Assembly: GCA_035266845.1 (NCBI GenBank)
Contig: DATFMP010000036.1
Span: 1-28,494, forward strand
DNA length: 28,494 bases
Direction: 5' to 3'
Source of the DNA: DATFMP01 sp035266845
GTDB lineage: Bacteria > SAR324 > JACQKK01
Shown in pieces: positions 1 through 8,473 of this stretch; the stretch's first letter is position 1, and each line of letters starts with the position of its first letter. Below the pieces are notes generated by a model. That model made no database searches, was not told the origin of the DNA, and saw nothing but the letters and a program-made list of their open reading frames with translations. Made by a program: the position numbers and the translations under genes.

Positions 1-4
1 CCCC

Positions 5-724
5 ATGCCGCACCGCCCGCAACCGCGACTGTTCCGCCGTCCCGCCGCTTTCCGTCTCGCCGCGCCGCTGATCGGGCTGCTGGCCGCCGCCCTGCTGCTG
101 GCGGGTGCGCCCGGCGCCGTGCGTGCCGCGGGCGACCCCTGCGCCTCGGGGCTGGTGCGGCGCATCCAGTCCACCTACCAGGCCCTGCAGTCCTTCGAGG
201 CGCACTTCACCCAGGTGGACCGCCAGACGGACGGACGGCGCATGGAGGCCGGCGGCAGCGTGTCCTACCTCAAGCCCGGCCGCATGCGCTGGGAGTATGC
301 GCCGCCCAACGAGCAGCTCCTCGTCACGGACGGCAAGACGGTGTGGCTCTACGATCCGATCCTGGACAACGTGACGGTGCAGGCCCTGGGAGATCTCACG
401 GCGGGCACGCCCCTGGCCTTCCTGCTGGGCGCGGGCAACCTGGAGCGCGACTTCTCCTGCCGCGCCTTCACGCGCGAGCCGCCATCGGACGGGCTGGCCT
501 ATGTGGAGCTGGTGCCGCGCACGCCCATCCCGGCGCTGGACTATCTGCAGCTCGGCGCACAGCCCAAGACCGGACGCATCGCGGCCCTGCGCATGGTGGA
601 CAAGCAGGGCAACCTGCGCGAGGTGCGCTTCACCGACCTGCACACGAACGTGCACCTGGAGGCCAAGGCCTTCACGTTCAAGATCCCGCCCGGGATGGAA
701 GTGATCCGCAAGAGCGACGGCTGA
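5..724 (+). CDS. lolA: Outer-membrane lipoprotein carrier protein LolA
   Basis: A 239-residue periplasmic chaperone that takes lipoproteins from the LolCDE ABC transporter and hands them to LolB at the outer membrane. Residues 1 to about 42 form a long Arg-rich then hydrophobic signal peptide ending near AVRAAG. The mature part shows the LolA pattern: a start like YQALQSFEAHFTQ, then GGSVSYLKPGRMRWEY, then LLVTDGKTVWLYDP, and a C-terminal beta region. The length is slightly above the usual 200-210 because of the long N-terminus. The ATG lies 4 bases from the left edge, so a start further upstream cannot be excluded. The next gene follows after 26 bases on the same strand, so co-transcription is likely. 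The family call is firm. Confidence 0.93.
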   Translation: MPHRPQPRLFRRPAAFRLAAPLIGLLAAALLLAGAPGAVRAAGDPCASGLVRRIQSTYQALQSFEAHFTQVDRQTDGRRMEAGGSVSYLKPGRMRWEYAPPNEQLLVTDGKTVWLYDPILDNVTVQALGDLTAGTPLAFLLGAGNLERDFSCRAFTREPPSDGLAYVELVPRTPIPALDYLQLGAQPKTGRIAALRMVDKQGNLREVRFTDLHTNVHLEAKAFTFKIPPGMEVIRKSDG

Positions 725-750
725 GTCGCCGCCGACCGCCCGCACCGCCC

Positions 751-2313
751 ATGCTCATCGGTGACCTGATTGCCCGCCGCGCCCGCAGCTCCCCCGAGCG
801 CGCGTTCTGGGAGGGCGGCGGGGTGCGGCTGGACTATGCCGCGCTGCACGGCGCCGCCAACCGCGTGGCCCGCGCCCTGCGCGCGGAGGGCTTGGCGCCC
901 GGCACGCACGCAGCCATCTGCGCGGGCAACGCCCCTGCCTACGCCATCGCGCACTTCGGCGCCGCCCGCGCGGGACTCGTCCTCGCGCACCTCAACGCCC
1001 GCTACACCGCTACGGAGCTGGGCCAGCTCGTCGCGCACAGCGGGGCGGCCGTGCTCTTCTTCGGCGCCGCCCAGGCGCCCCAGGTGGCCGAGGCCCGCGA
1101 TGCGTTGCTCGGCGTGCGGCGCTACGTGCGCCTGCCCGCGGCCCCGGGCGAACCCAGCGGCCCCGCGCCGGACTGGGCGGTGGACTGGGACGCGTGGCTG
1201 GCGCCGCACGGGACGGCCGACCCGGACGATCCGCCCGCGCTGGACGACGCGGCGCCGTTCCAGCTCCTCTACACCAGCGGCACCACCGGCCTGCCCAAGG
1301 GCGCGCTGATCAGCCACCGTGCCAAGCTGGCCCAGGGCACTACACACGCGCTCAATCTGGGCCTGATGCCGGGCGACCGCGTGTGGAGCGCCCTGCCGCT
1401 CTATCACCAGTACGCGCAGTGGCTGTTGCTGGTGGCTGTGCCGCTGGCCGGGGCCACCGTGGTGGCGCACGCCGGCGCGGGCTTCGATGCGGCGGCCTGC
1501 TGGGCCGCGCTGGCCACGGACGGTATCACGCACCTGCCGCTGGTGCCCACCACGCTCTACCGCCTGCTGGACGCGCCGGAGGCCGCCGTAGGCCAAGCGC
1601 CAGACCTGCGCTGCATCGTCTACGGCGGCGCGCCCATCGACCCCGGACGCATCCCCGCGGTGCGGGCGCGCTTTCCGGGCGTGCGGCTGTTCCAGGGCTT
1701 CGGGCAGACCGAGACCGGCTATTGCCTGGGCTTGCACGACGCCGACCACGAGCGGCGGCCGGAGAGCTTGGGGAGGCCCGACCTGTACTCCGAGGTGCGC
1801 CTGCTGGATGCCGCCGGGCGCGAGGTGCCGGACGGCGAGGTGGGCGAGATCGTGGCACGCACGCCCTACCTGATGAACGGATACCACCGCGACCCCGAGG
1901 CCACCGCGGCCTACTTCGCCTTTGGGCCAGACTGGGGCCGCACGGGCGACCTGGCCGTGCGCGATGCCGGGGGCTATTACACGCTGGCCGGCCGCACGCG
2001 CGAGCTGGTCATCAGCGGCGGCGTGAACATCTACCCCGCCGAGGTGGAGCGCGTGTTGCTGGGCCATCCCGCCGTCGCGGATGCCGCCGTGTTCGGCATC
2101 CCGGATGCCGACTGGGGCGAGGCGCTGGTGGCCGCCGTCGTGGCCGCGCCCGGCACCGCCCCCACGCCCGAGGCGCTGGACGCCCACTGCCGCGCCGTGC
2201 TGGCCGCGTTCAAGTGTCCCCGCGCCTACCATCTGGTGCCGCACCTGCCGCGCACCCTCAGCGGCAAGGTGCAGAAGTTCGCCCTCCGCGACACGCTCTA
2301 CGGCGGGGCCTGA
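751..2313 (+). CDS. ANL-superfamily acyl-CoA ligase, candidate o-succinylbenzoate-CoA ligase
   Basis: A 520-residue adenylate-forming enzyme that activates a carboxylic acid with ATP and loads it onto CoA. The family motifs are in order: A3 P-loop TSGTTGLPKG at residues 175-184, A5 GFGQTET at 316-322, the TGD aspartate in WGRTGDLAV, the A8 hinge GRTRELVISGGVNIYP from 414, and the A10 lysine K506 in LSGKVQK. The ATG at 751 is chosen because family homology begins there (LIGDLIARRA); the frame is open further upstream but that part reads as shadow of lolA. No clear Shine-Dalgarno is seen. The nearby men genes suggest MenE, which makes o-succinylbenzoyl-CoA for MenB. It is longer than typical MenE and resembles general medium/long-chain acyl-CoA synthetases, so the substrate is uncertain. 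Confidence 0.85.
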   Translation: MLIGDLIARRARSSPERAFWEGGGVRLDYAALHGAANRVARALRAEGLAPGTHAAICAGNAPAYAIAHFGAARAGLVLAHLNARYTATELGQLVAHSGAAVLFFGAAQAPQVAEARDALLGVRRYVRLPAAPGEPSGPAPDWAVDWDAWLAPHGTADPDDPPALDDAAPFQLLYTSGTTGLPKGALISHRAKLAQGTTHALNLGLMPGDRVWSALPLYHQYAQWLLLVAVPLAGATVVAHAGAGFDAAACWAALATDGITHLPLVPTTLYRLLDAPEAAVGQAPDLRCIVYGGAPIDPGRIPAVRARFPGVRLFQGFGQTETGYCLGLHDADHERRPESLGRPDLYSEVRLLDAAGREVPDGEVGEIVARTPYLMNGYHRDPEATAAYFAFGPDWGRTGDLAVRDAGGYYTLAGRTRELVISGGVNIYPAEVERVLLGHPAVADAAVFGIPDADWGEALVAAVVAAPGTAPTPEALDAHCRAVLAAFKCPRAYHLVPHLPRTLSGKVQKFALRDTLYGGA

Positions 2314-2500
2314 GCCGCGACGGCAGGCCCTTCGCTGCGCTCGGGGCAATTGATGCCAAACTGCATTCAAACTACGACCTTCCCTGGGGGTGCAGGGGGC
2401 TTGCTCCCTGCCAGGGGGATTGAGGTGTGGGGGCGGGGGACTGCGGTCCCCTCCTCCACAAGAGACATCCTTATCAATGCGTATGGGTATTGGGCGCGCC
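2314..2500. repeat. Intergenic hairpin-rich repeat between convergent genes
   Basis: This gap separates two convergent genes. It begins with a remnant of the short palindromic repeat family (CCCTTCGCTGCGCTCGGGG, about 2329-2347). A module like hairpin 3 of the elements at 25674-26047 follows: GCAGGG at 2392-2397, the 8-nt loop GGCTTGCT, and CCCTGC at 2406-2411. A second hairpin, GGGGAC-TGCG-GTCCCC, spans 2436-2451. Either could stop transcripts from both sides, but neither is followed by a U tract. Confidence 0.6.
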
Positions 2501-3598
2501 CTACCCCAGCGGCACGTCCTGGCCCTGGGCGGCGAGGTCGGTGGGAATGGCATAGTGGTCCAGCTCGGCCTGCAGCTCCGCGATGGTCGGGGCGGGCAGG
2601 GCGATGCCCGTGCGCAGGCGCTCCGCCTCGCGCGCGGCAGAGGCTTCGCCCGGCGCCAGCACGCGCTGACCCGGCAGCGGCCGCGTGGCCTGCAGGTAGG
2701 CGATCAGCGCGTCCATTTCCGCGCGGAAGGCGGGCAGCGGCCGGAACGCGGCCACGTCCAGCAGGATCGCCAACAGGGCCTGGCCGCCCGCATCGCGCTT
2801 GGGATGGCCCATGAAGCCGCCGTCCGTGAGGATGCCGCCCAGCACCTCCACCAACAGGTTCAACAGATAGCCCTTGTAGCCCTGTGCCCCGCCGAATGGC
2901 AGGATGGCCCCGCCGCGATAGAGATCGCGCGGGTTCGTGCTGGGCCGCCCCTCCGCGTCGATCAGCACGCCCGGCGGCGCAGGCTGGCCGCTGTCCGCCA
3001 GCACCCGCATGCGGCCTTGGGACGACGCGCTGGTGGCGATGTCGAAGACCACCGGCGCACCCCGCTCGGAGGGAAAGCCCGCCGCCAGGGGATTGGTGTT
3101 GAGGCGCCGCTCCGCCCCGCCGAAGGGCGCCACCAGGGCGTTGAAGCCACTGCTGGCCGCGAACAGCAGCACGATCTGCCCCGCCTCCAACGCAGGCGAC
3201 AGGTAGTCCGCCAACCGCCCGTTGTGGTTCAGCTCCGAGACCCCCACCGCCACGGCATGGTGGGTGCGGGCGCGCTCGCTGCCCCGGGCCAGGGCCTCCG
3301 CGGTAGCCGTCTGGCCGAAGCCCCAGTTGCCGCTCAGGCGCAGCGCCGCCCCATGGTCGCGCAGCACGGTGGTGCGGGCGCCGGGCACCAGCCGGCCGCG
3401 CCGCACGTTGCGCAGGTACTGCGGGATGCGCACCACCCCGTGCGAGTCGTGGCCGCACAGGTTGGCGTGCACCAGCAGCCGCGCCACCTCCGCTGCCTCG
3501 ACCGGGGGCGCGCCGGCCGCCGCGAAGAGCGCCCGCGCGGTCTCGCGCAGCGTCTCCGGCGCAAACCAGCGCGGGGGGCTCGCTGGGGCGCTATGCAC
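2501..3598 (-). CDS. Ldh2-family NAD(P)-dependent oxidoreductase (malate/L-lactate/ureidoglycolate dehydrogenase type)
   Basis: A 365-residue protein of the Ldh2/malate dehydrogenase-2 family, which oxidises 2-hydroxy acids with NAD(P) and is unrelated in fold to classical LDH/MDH. Family marks are LVHANLCGHDSHGVVR near residues 42-56 (conserved Ser-His-Gly), GNWGFGQ, LNHNGRLADY, the block RRLNTNPLAAGFP, FDIATSASSQGRM, and GYKGYLLNLLVEVLGG. The GTG at 3598 is chosen because GGAG lies 5 bases upstream; an in-frame TTG at 3613 would add 5 residues but has no ribosome binding site. The substrate (malate, lactate, ureidoglycolate, sulfolactate) cannot be read from sequence. It lies downstream of menB on the same strand, separated by 248 bases that carry repeats. 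Confidence 0.88.
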   Translation of the reverse strand: MHSAPASPPRWFAPETLRETARALFAAAGAPPVEAAEVARLLVHANLCGHDSHGVVRIPQYLRNVRRGRLVPGARTTVLRDHGAALRLSGNWGFGQTATAEALARGSERARTHHAVAVGVSELNHNGRLADYLSPALEAGQIVLLFAASSGFNALVAPFGGAERRLNTNPLAAGFPSERGAPVVFDIATSASSQGRMRVLADSGQPAPPGVLIDAEGRPSTNPRDLYRGGAILPFGGAQGYKGYLLNLLVEVLGGILTDGGFMGHPKRDAGGQALLAILLDVAAFRPLPAFRAEMDALIAYLQATRPLPGQRVLAPGEASAAREAERLRTGIALPAPTIAELQAELDHYAIPTDLAAQGQDVPLG

Positions 3599-3649
3599 GG
3601 GGTCTCCGGTCAAAGTTCAGCAGGAGCAGGGCTCGGGCGGACTGCCAAT

Positions 3650-3800
3650 CAACAGCAGACCCCTCGCTTCGCTCGGGGTGACACTGGCCGTGACATCGAA
3701 CGCAGTGAGACATCTGCTTTTCCGCACCTCCCGATGCTGGCGCCCAACAGCAGACCCCTCGCTTCGCTCGGGGTGACACTGGCCGTGACATCGAACGCAG
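3650..3800. repeat. Two-copy direct repeat with palindromic core
   Basis: A 56-bp sequence occurs at 3650-3705 and again, identical by eye, at 3745-3800, giving a 95-bp period; the 39 bases after each copy are also related but diverged. Each copy contains the palindrome CCCTCGCTTCGCTCGGGG followed by TGACACTGG. The same core, with TGACACTGG or its reverse, occurs at 22217-22381, so this is a dispersed intergenic repeat. It lies between ldh2 and menB. Confidence 0.85.
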
Positions 3801-3846
3801 CGGGGCATCTGCCTTGCCACACTGCCGATCGCAGGCCGCGCAGCGC

Positions 3847-4653
3847 CTACCAGGGCGTGCGGCGGAAGCGGGAAAAATCCGGCTCGCGCTTGGCCTTCCA
3901 GGCCTCGCGGCCTTCCTTGCCCTCCTCGGTGCCGTAGAACAGGTGCGTGGCGCCGTGGGCGATGGCCTGCAGACCGTAGACGTGATCCGTGTCCGAGTTG
4001 AACGAGGCCTTGAGGAAGCGCAGGGCCGTGGGGCTCTTGGCGAGGATCTTGTTGCCCCAGGCGGTCACCTCGGCCTCCAACTGGTCGTGGGGCACCACCT
4101 TGTTCACCAGGCCCATCGCCAGGGCCTCCTCGGCGGAGTAGTTCTCGCACAGGTACCAGATCTCGCGAGCCTTCTTCTCCCCCACGATGCGGGCCAGCAG
4201 CACGGTGCCGAAGCCCGCGTCAAAGCTGCCCACGCGGGGCCCGGTCTGGCCGAACTTGGCGCGGTCGCTGGCGATGGTGAGGTCGCACACCAGGTGCAGC
4301 ACGTGCCCGCCGCCCACGCACCAGCCGTCCACCGCCGCGATGACAGGCTTGGGCACCTCGCGGATCATGCGGTGCAGGTGGCGCACCTGCAGGCGCGGCA
4401 CCTGGCCGCGATGGTCCACGTAGCCCTCGTCCCCGCGGATCTTCTGGTCGCCCCCGGTGCAGAAGTTACCCTGCGCCCCGGTGAGCACGATCACGCCCAC
4501 GCTCTCGTCGTACCAGGCATCCTCGAAGGCGCTCAGCATCTCGTCGATGGTCTGCGGGCGGAACGCGTTGTAAACCTGCGGCCGGTTGATGGTCACCGTG
4601 GCGATGCCTTCCTGCTTGCGGTACACAATGTCCTGGAAGTCGGGCTGGCTCAT
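3847..4653 (-). CDS. menB: 1,4-Dihydroxy-2-naphthoyl-CoA synthase MenB
   Basis: A 268-residue crotonase-fold enzyme that closes the second ring of menaquinone by Dieckmann cyclisation of o-succinylbenzoyl-CoA. MenB marks are FCTGGDQKIRGDEGY (residues 64-78), the oxyanion-hole stretch GGGHVLHLVCDLTIA (114-128), FGQTGPRVGSFDAGFG (134-149) and the C-terminal signature TEEGKEG..AWKAKREPDFS. Gln136-Thr-Gly138 is the arrangement of bicarbonate-dependent (type I) MenB, which lacks the acidic residue seen in type II. The ATG at 4653 is chosen because GGAGA lies just upstream and homology starts at MSQPDF; the frame is open further upstream but reads as non-coding. It is transcribed away from menF, menD and menH. 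Confidence 0.95.
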   Translation of the reverse strand: MSQPDFQDIVYRKQEGIATVTINRPQVYNAFRPQTIDEMLSAFEDAWYDESVGVIVLTGAQGNFCTGGDQKIRGDEGYVDHRGQVPRLQVRHLHRMIREVPKPVIAAVDGWCVGGGHVLHLVCDLTIASDRAKFGQTGPRVGSFDAGFGTVLLARIVGEKKAREIWYLCENYSAEEALAMGLVNKVVPHDQLEAEVTAWGNKILAKSPTALRFLKASFNSDTDHVYGLQAIAHGATHLFYGTEEGKEGREAWKAKREPDFSRFRRTPW

Positions 4654-4739
4654 GCTGTCTTCTCCAAATGGCGCGTGCACGGGGAACCGGCAACGCGGGC
4701 GGGCTGCGCGGCGCCCTGCCGGGCAAGGCCGCGCCGTTC

Positions 4740-4767
4740 TTGATCGCCGTGCGAATTCCGGTACTAT
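4740..4767 (+). promoter_or_regulatory. Predicted sigma70 promoter for menF-menD-menH
   Basis: TTGATC at 4740-4745, a 16-base spacer and TACTAT at 4762-4767 form a good sigma70-type promoter in an otherwise GC-rich gap of 331 bases (4654-4984). Initiation near 4774 would leave about 210 bases of leader before menF. I see no riboswitch or small gene in that leader. It is a prediction by eye only. Confidence 0.5.
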
Positions 4768-4791
4768 GAAAAGATTGCTCCCGCGAGGCAA
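4763..4791 (-). promoter_or_regulatory. Predicted sigma70 promoter for menB, overlapping the menF promoter
   Basis: Read on the minus strand, TTGCCT (plus 4786-4791), a 17-base spacer and CATAGT (plus 4763-4768) resemble a moderate sigma70 promoter pointing at menB, about 110 bases from its start. Its -10 box shares five bases with the opposing -10 box of menF. Confidence 0.35.
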
Positions 4792-4984
4792 GCCGGGGCG
4801 CCGCCGCACACCGCAGCGGGGCTCCCGGGGCGCACTGCGCGGGGCGTCCAAATCGTCTGCAAGGGTAGGGCGCGGGCCGCGCGATTGGCAAGCCCACCCC
4901 GCCCGCATGGCCGGTGCCCCGGCTCGTCCCCGCCGGACGTCCCGTCGGCCGATCGCCTAAGGCTCCCAACCGCACGAGCGCTGG

Positions 4985-6484
4985 ATGCCTGCCGAGTCAC
5001 CTTCTTCGCTGCTCACCCCGGCCGAACGCGCTGCGCTGGCCGCGCTGGCGGTCCGTGCCCCCGCGGCGGCCCAGGCCGCAGGCGCGCCCGTGCTGGCGTG
5101 CTTCGCCGTGCCGCTACCCGCGCACGATCCCCTGGCGCTGCTGCAGGTGCGCACCGCGGGCGATGGCTCCGCCGCCGAGACCGCGCTGGGCGCGGCACCC
5201 TGGGCCGATTCGGCCTTCCGCTTCTACTGGGAGCAGCCGCGCGCGGGCTTGGCCCTGGCGGCCGGGGGCGTGGCGCAACGCATCGCGGCCGATGGCGAGG
5301 GGCGCTTCCATCGCGCCGCCGGCGAGGTGGAAGCCGCACTGCGCACCGCGGTGTGCGGCACCGCCGATGCCACCACGGACGCGGGCGGCCCCGGGCCCTA
5401 CGTGTTGGGCGGCTTCTCCTTCTTCGATCGCGTGGACCCGGCGCTCTGGCCAAGCTTCGGCGCGGCGCAACTGGTGGTGCCCGCATGGCTGACCGTGCGC
5501 CAGGGCGCATCGGTGCAGGGCCTGGTGACCGCACTCGTGCCGCCGGAGCAGGCGCCCCAGGCGGTGCAGGGCGAGCTGACCGCGGCCCTGCTGTCCCTGC
5601 GCGGAGCCGTGCGGGCCGCCGCCACGGCGCCGGAGAACGGGCACGGCCACAACCGCGCCTTCCACGCCGAGGCGCGGGAGGACGGGCGCTCGCAGTGGAT
5701 CGAGGTGGTGCGTTCCGCGCGGGAGCGCATCCGCGAGGGCCGGCTCTCCAAGGTAGTGCTGGCGCGGGCGCTGGATCTGGTCTGCGAGGCGGCGCCCTCC
5801 CCGCTGGGCCTGCTGCGCCGCCTGCGCACGGCCTATCCGGACTGCGCGAACTTCCTGATCGATCCGGGCGCGGGCCAGGTGTTCCTGGGCGCCACACCGG
5901 AGCGCATGGCGCGCTTCGGCAACGGCCGCGTGCAGCTCGCCGCACTGGCGGGCACGGTGCCCCGGGGCGACACGCCGGAGGCCGAGGCCGCCTACGCGCG
6001 GCACCTGTGGGAGAGCCGCAAGGAGCGCGAGGAGCACCAGATCGTGGTGGACGGCATCCTCTCCGCCGTGCAGGGCCTGGGGCGCGTGGAACTGCCCGAG
6101 CAGCCGGAGGTGGTGCGGCTCTCCAACGTGCAGCACCTGCACACGCCCATCACGCTGGTGCCGGAGCGGCCGCTGGCCATGCTGGCGCTGCTGGAGCGCC
6201 TGCACCCCACACCGGCCGTGGGCGGGCACCCCCGCGAGGAGGCGCTGGCGGTGATTCACGAGCTGGAGCGCTTCGAGCGCGGCTGGTACGCCTCGCCGGT
6301 GGGCTGGCTGAACGCCCGAGGCGACGGTGAGTTCGCCGTGGCCCTGCGCACGGGCAAGCTGGCGGGCAACCGCCTGCAGCTCTATGCCGGGGGCGGCATC
6401 GTGGCCGATTCCGACCCCGAGCGCGAGTACGAGGAAACCCAGATCAAGTTCCAACCCCTGCTCTCCGCCCTGGCCAGCGAGTAA
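4985..6484 (+). CDS. menF: Isochorismate synthase MenF
   Basis: A 499-residue chorismate-utilising enzyme that isomerises chorismate to isochorismate, the first committed step of menaquinone synthesis. The catalytic pair is recognisable: Lys256 in LSKVVLAR and Glu306 in GATPERM lie exactly 50 residues apart, as do K190 and E240 of E. coli MenF. Further family blocks are ALAGTVPRG, ERGWYASPVGWL, GDGEFAVALRTG and AGGGIVADSDPEREYEET. LHPTPAVGGHPR fits isochorismate rather than anthranilate synthases. The first 230 residues are the variable N-terminal domain, longer than in E. coli (431 aa in total). The ATG at 4985 has only a weak ribosome binding site. menD follows after 48 bases. Confidence 0.93.
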   Translation: MPAESPSSLLTPAERAALAALAVRAPAAAQAAGAPVLACFAVPLPAHDPLALLQVRTAGDGSAAETALGAAPWADSAFRFYWEQPRAGLALAAGGVAQRIAADGEGRFHRAAGEVEAALRTAVCGTADATTDAGGPGPYVLGGFSFFDRVDPALWPSFGAAQLVVPAWLTVRQGASVQGLVTALVPPEQAPQAVQGELTAALLSLRGAVRAAATAPENGHGHNRAFHAEAREDGRSQWIEVVRSARERIREGRLSKVVLARALDLVCEAAPSPLGLLRRLRTAYPDCANFLIDPGAGQVFLGATPERMARFGNGRVQLAALAGTVPRGDTPEAEAAYARHLWESRKEREEHQIVVDGILSAVQGLGRVELPEQPEVVRLSNVQHLHTPITLVPERPLAMLALLERLHPTPAVGGHPREEALAVIHELERFERGWYASPVGWLNARGDGEFAVALRTGKLAGNRLQLYAGGGIVADSDPEREYEETQIKFQPLLSALASE

Positions 6485-6532
6485 TCGCGCCCCGGGGCAC
6501 AGCACACGCGCCGGCCCAAGGCCACGCCTCCC

Positions 6533-8437
6533 ATGAGCCGCTGGAGTCCCACCGCCAACCGCAACACCCTGTGGGCCTCGCTCTTTGTGGACGAGCTGGC
6601 CCGCGGCGGCCTGCAGTGCGCCGTGGTGGCGCCAGGCTCGCGCTCCACCCCGCTCACGCTGGCCTTGGCGGAGCACGCAGCCATCGAGACCTTCCTGTTG
6701 CTGGACGAGCGCAGCGCCGGCTTCTTCGCGCTGGGGCTGGCCAAGGCCTCCGGGCGTCCCGTGGCGCTGGTGTGCACCTCCGGCACGGCCGCGGCGAACT
6801 TCCACCCCGCCGTGATCGAGGCGCACCTGAGCGAGGTGCCGCTGCTGGTGCTCACGGCGGACCGGCCGCCCCTGCTGCGCGAGGTGGGCGCCCCCCAGGC
6901 CATCGATCAAATCAAACTCTACGGCGGCTCCGTGCGCTGGTTCCACGAGCTGGGCGAGCCGGTGCTGCGCGACGCGGACCTGCGCCGGCTGCGCGGCGTG
7001 GCGGCGCGGGCGCTGTTCGAGAGCTGTCGCGCGCCCGCCGGGCCGGTGCACCTGAACTTCCCCTTCCGCAAGCCCCTGGAGGCCCAGGCCGTACCGGCGG
7101 ACTTCCCGGCCGATCTGGAGGCGCTGCTGGCCGCCCAGGCCACCCCGGTCACGGGCGGTACCGGAGGCGCCTACAGCCGCGCCGAGCCCGCCCGCGCCGC
7201 CGCGGCGCCGGAGACCCTGGCCCGGCTGGCGCAGAGCGTGCGCGCGGCGCCCCGCGGGCTGATCCTCTGCGGTCCCATGCACCACGCGCCCCGGCCGGAG
7301 GCCAACGGCGCACACCCGGAGACGCAGTGGCCCGCGGCGCTGGCCGCGCTGGCCCGCCGCACGGGCTATCCCATCCTGGCCGAGCCCCCCGCGGGCGTGA
7401 TGGCGGGCGAGCACGATACCTCGCGCGTGATCGCCAACGCGGAGGCGATCCTGCGGGCGCCGGCCTTCCGCGGCAAGCTGGCGCCGCAGCTCGTGCTGCG
7501 CTTCGGCGGCATGCCCACCAACAAGCACGTGGAGGTGCTGCTGGACGAGCACCCGGGCTGCCCCATCGTGCTGGTGAATGAGGGCGGGGCCTGGGCCGAG
7601 CCCACGCACCACCCCACCGAGCTGATTTGCGCGGAGCCCGCGCGCTTCTGCAGCGACCTGGCCGAGGCCCTGGGCGATCACCGCCCGGACGGCGCGTGGC
7701 TGGCGGCCTTCTGGGAGGCCGACCGGCTGGCGGCCGAGGCCGTGGACGCCGTCTTCGCCGCCCCCCCGCCCGCCGGGCTGGCGGACGAATGGTTCGAGGG
7801 CCGCGTGTTCCGCGAGCTGGCCACGCTGCTGCCCGCCGGAGCCGTGCAGTTCACGGCCAGCAGCATGCCCGTGCGCGATCTGGCCGTGTTCACGCCCGTC
7901 ACCGCCAAGCCCGTGCAGCACGTGGTGAACCGGGGCGCCAACGGCATCGACGGCACGCTCTCCTCCGCCCTGGGTGCGGCCGCCGCGGCCCAGCGGCGCG
8001 GCGCGGGCCCCGCGGTGCTGGTCACGGGCGACCTGGCGTTCTACCATGACGCGAACGGCCTGCAGGCGGCCCGGCAGCACAACCTGCCGCTCACCGTGGT
8101 GCTGATCAACAACGACGGCGGGGGTATCTTCGAGATGCTGCCCATCGCGGAGTACGGGGCCGCCTACGAGACCTACTTCGGCACGCCGCACGGCATCGAC
8201 TTCGCCGCGCTGTGCGCCGCCTACGGCATCCCGCACAGCCGGCCTGGCGACTGGGCGGCGTTCCGGGAGCAGGTGGCCGCGTCCCTGGCCGAGTCGCAGG
8301 CCGGCGGCGGGCCCCGCGTGATCGAGGTGCGCACGGACCGCCACGCCAACCGCGAGCTGCACGCCCGCGTCTGGCAGGCCGTGGCCACGCGGCTGGCCGA
8401 GGCCTTCCCGGACGGGCGCGACCTGACCCGCGGCTGA
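6533..8437 (+). CDS. menD: SEPHCHC synthase MenD (2-succinyl-5-enolpyruvyl-6-hydroxy-3-cyclohexene-1-carboxylate synthase)
   Basis: A 634-residue thiamine-diphosphate enzyme that decarboxylates 2-oxoglutarate and adds the succinyl semialdehyde unit to isochorismate. The N-terminal domain has APGSRSTPLTLAL and DERSAGFFALGLAKASGRP, which carries the glutamate that activates the cofactor. The C-terminal cofactor site is GDLAFYHDANGL (Asp500) through NNDGGGIFEMLP (Asn527), the GDG...N motif that binds Mg-ThDP. It is about 80 residues longer than E. coli MenD, mainly in the middle domain around residues 210-270. It lies between menF and menH in one transcription unit, the usual order. Confidence 0.95.
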   Translation: MSRWSPTANRNTLWASLFVDELARGGLQCAVVAPGSRSTPLTLALAEHAAIETFLLLDERSAGFFALGLAKASGRPVALVCTSGTAAANFHPAVIEAHLSEVPLLVLTADRPPLLREVGAPQAIDQIKLYGGSVRWFHELGEPVLRDADLRRLRGVAARALFESCRAPAGPVHLNFPFRKPLEAQAVPADFPADLEALLAAQATPVTGGTGGAYSRAEPARAAAAPETLARLAQSVRAAPRGLILCGPMHHAPRPEANGAHPETQWPAALAALARRTGYPILAEPPAGVMAGEHDTSRVIANAEAILRAPAFRGKLAPQLVLRFGGMPTNKHVEVLLDEHPGCPIVLVNEGGAWAEPTHHPTELICAEPARFCSDLAEALGDHRPDGAWLAAFWEADRLAAEAVDAVFAAPPPAGLADEWFEGRVFRELATLLPAGAVQFTASSMPVRDLAVFTPVTAKPVQHVVNRGANGIDGTLSSALGAAAAAQRRGAGPAVLVTGDLAFYHDANGLQAARQHNLPLTVVLINNDGGGIFEMLPIAEYGAAYETYFGTPHGIDFAALCAAYGIPHSRPGDWAAFREQVAASLAESQAGGGPRVIEVRTDRHANRELHARVWQAVATRLAEAFPDGRDLTRG

Positions 8438-8473
8438 ATCCGCACACCCCCACCCCCACTGGATGCAGGAGCC

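Noticed and set aside
4654..4908. N-terminal extension of MenB to 4908
   Set aside because: The added 85 residues are Arg/Pro/Ala-rich without homology, and the ATG at 4653 has a good ribosome binding site.
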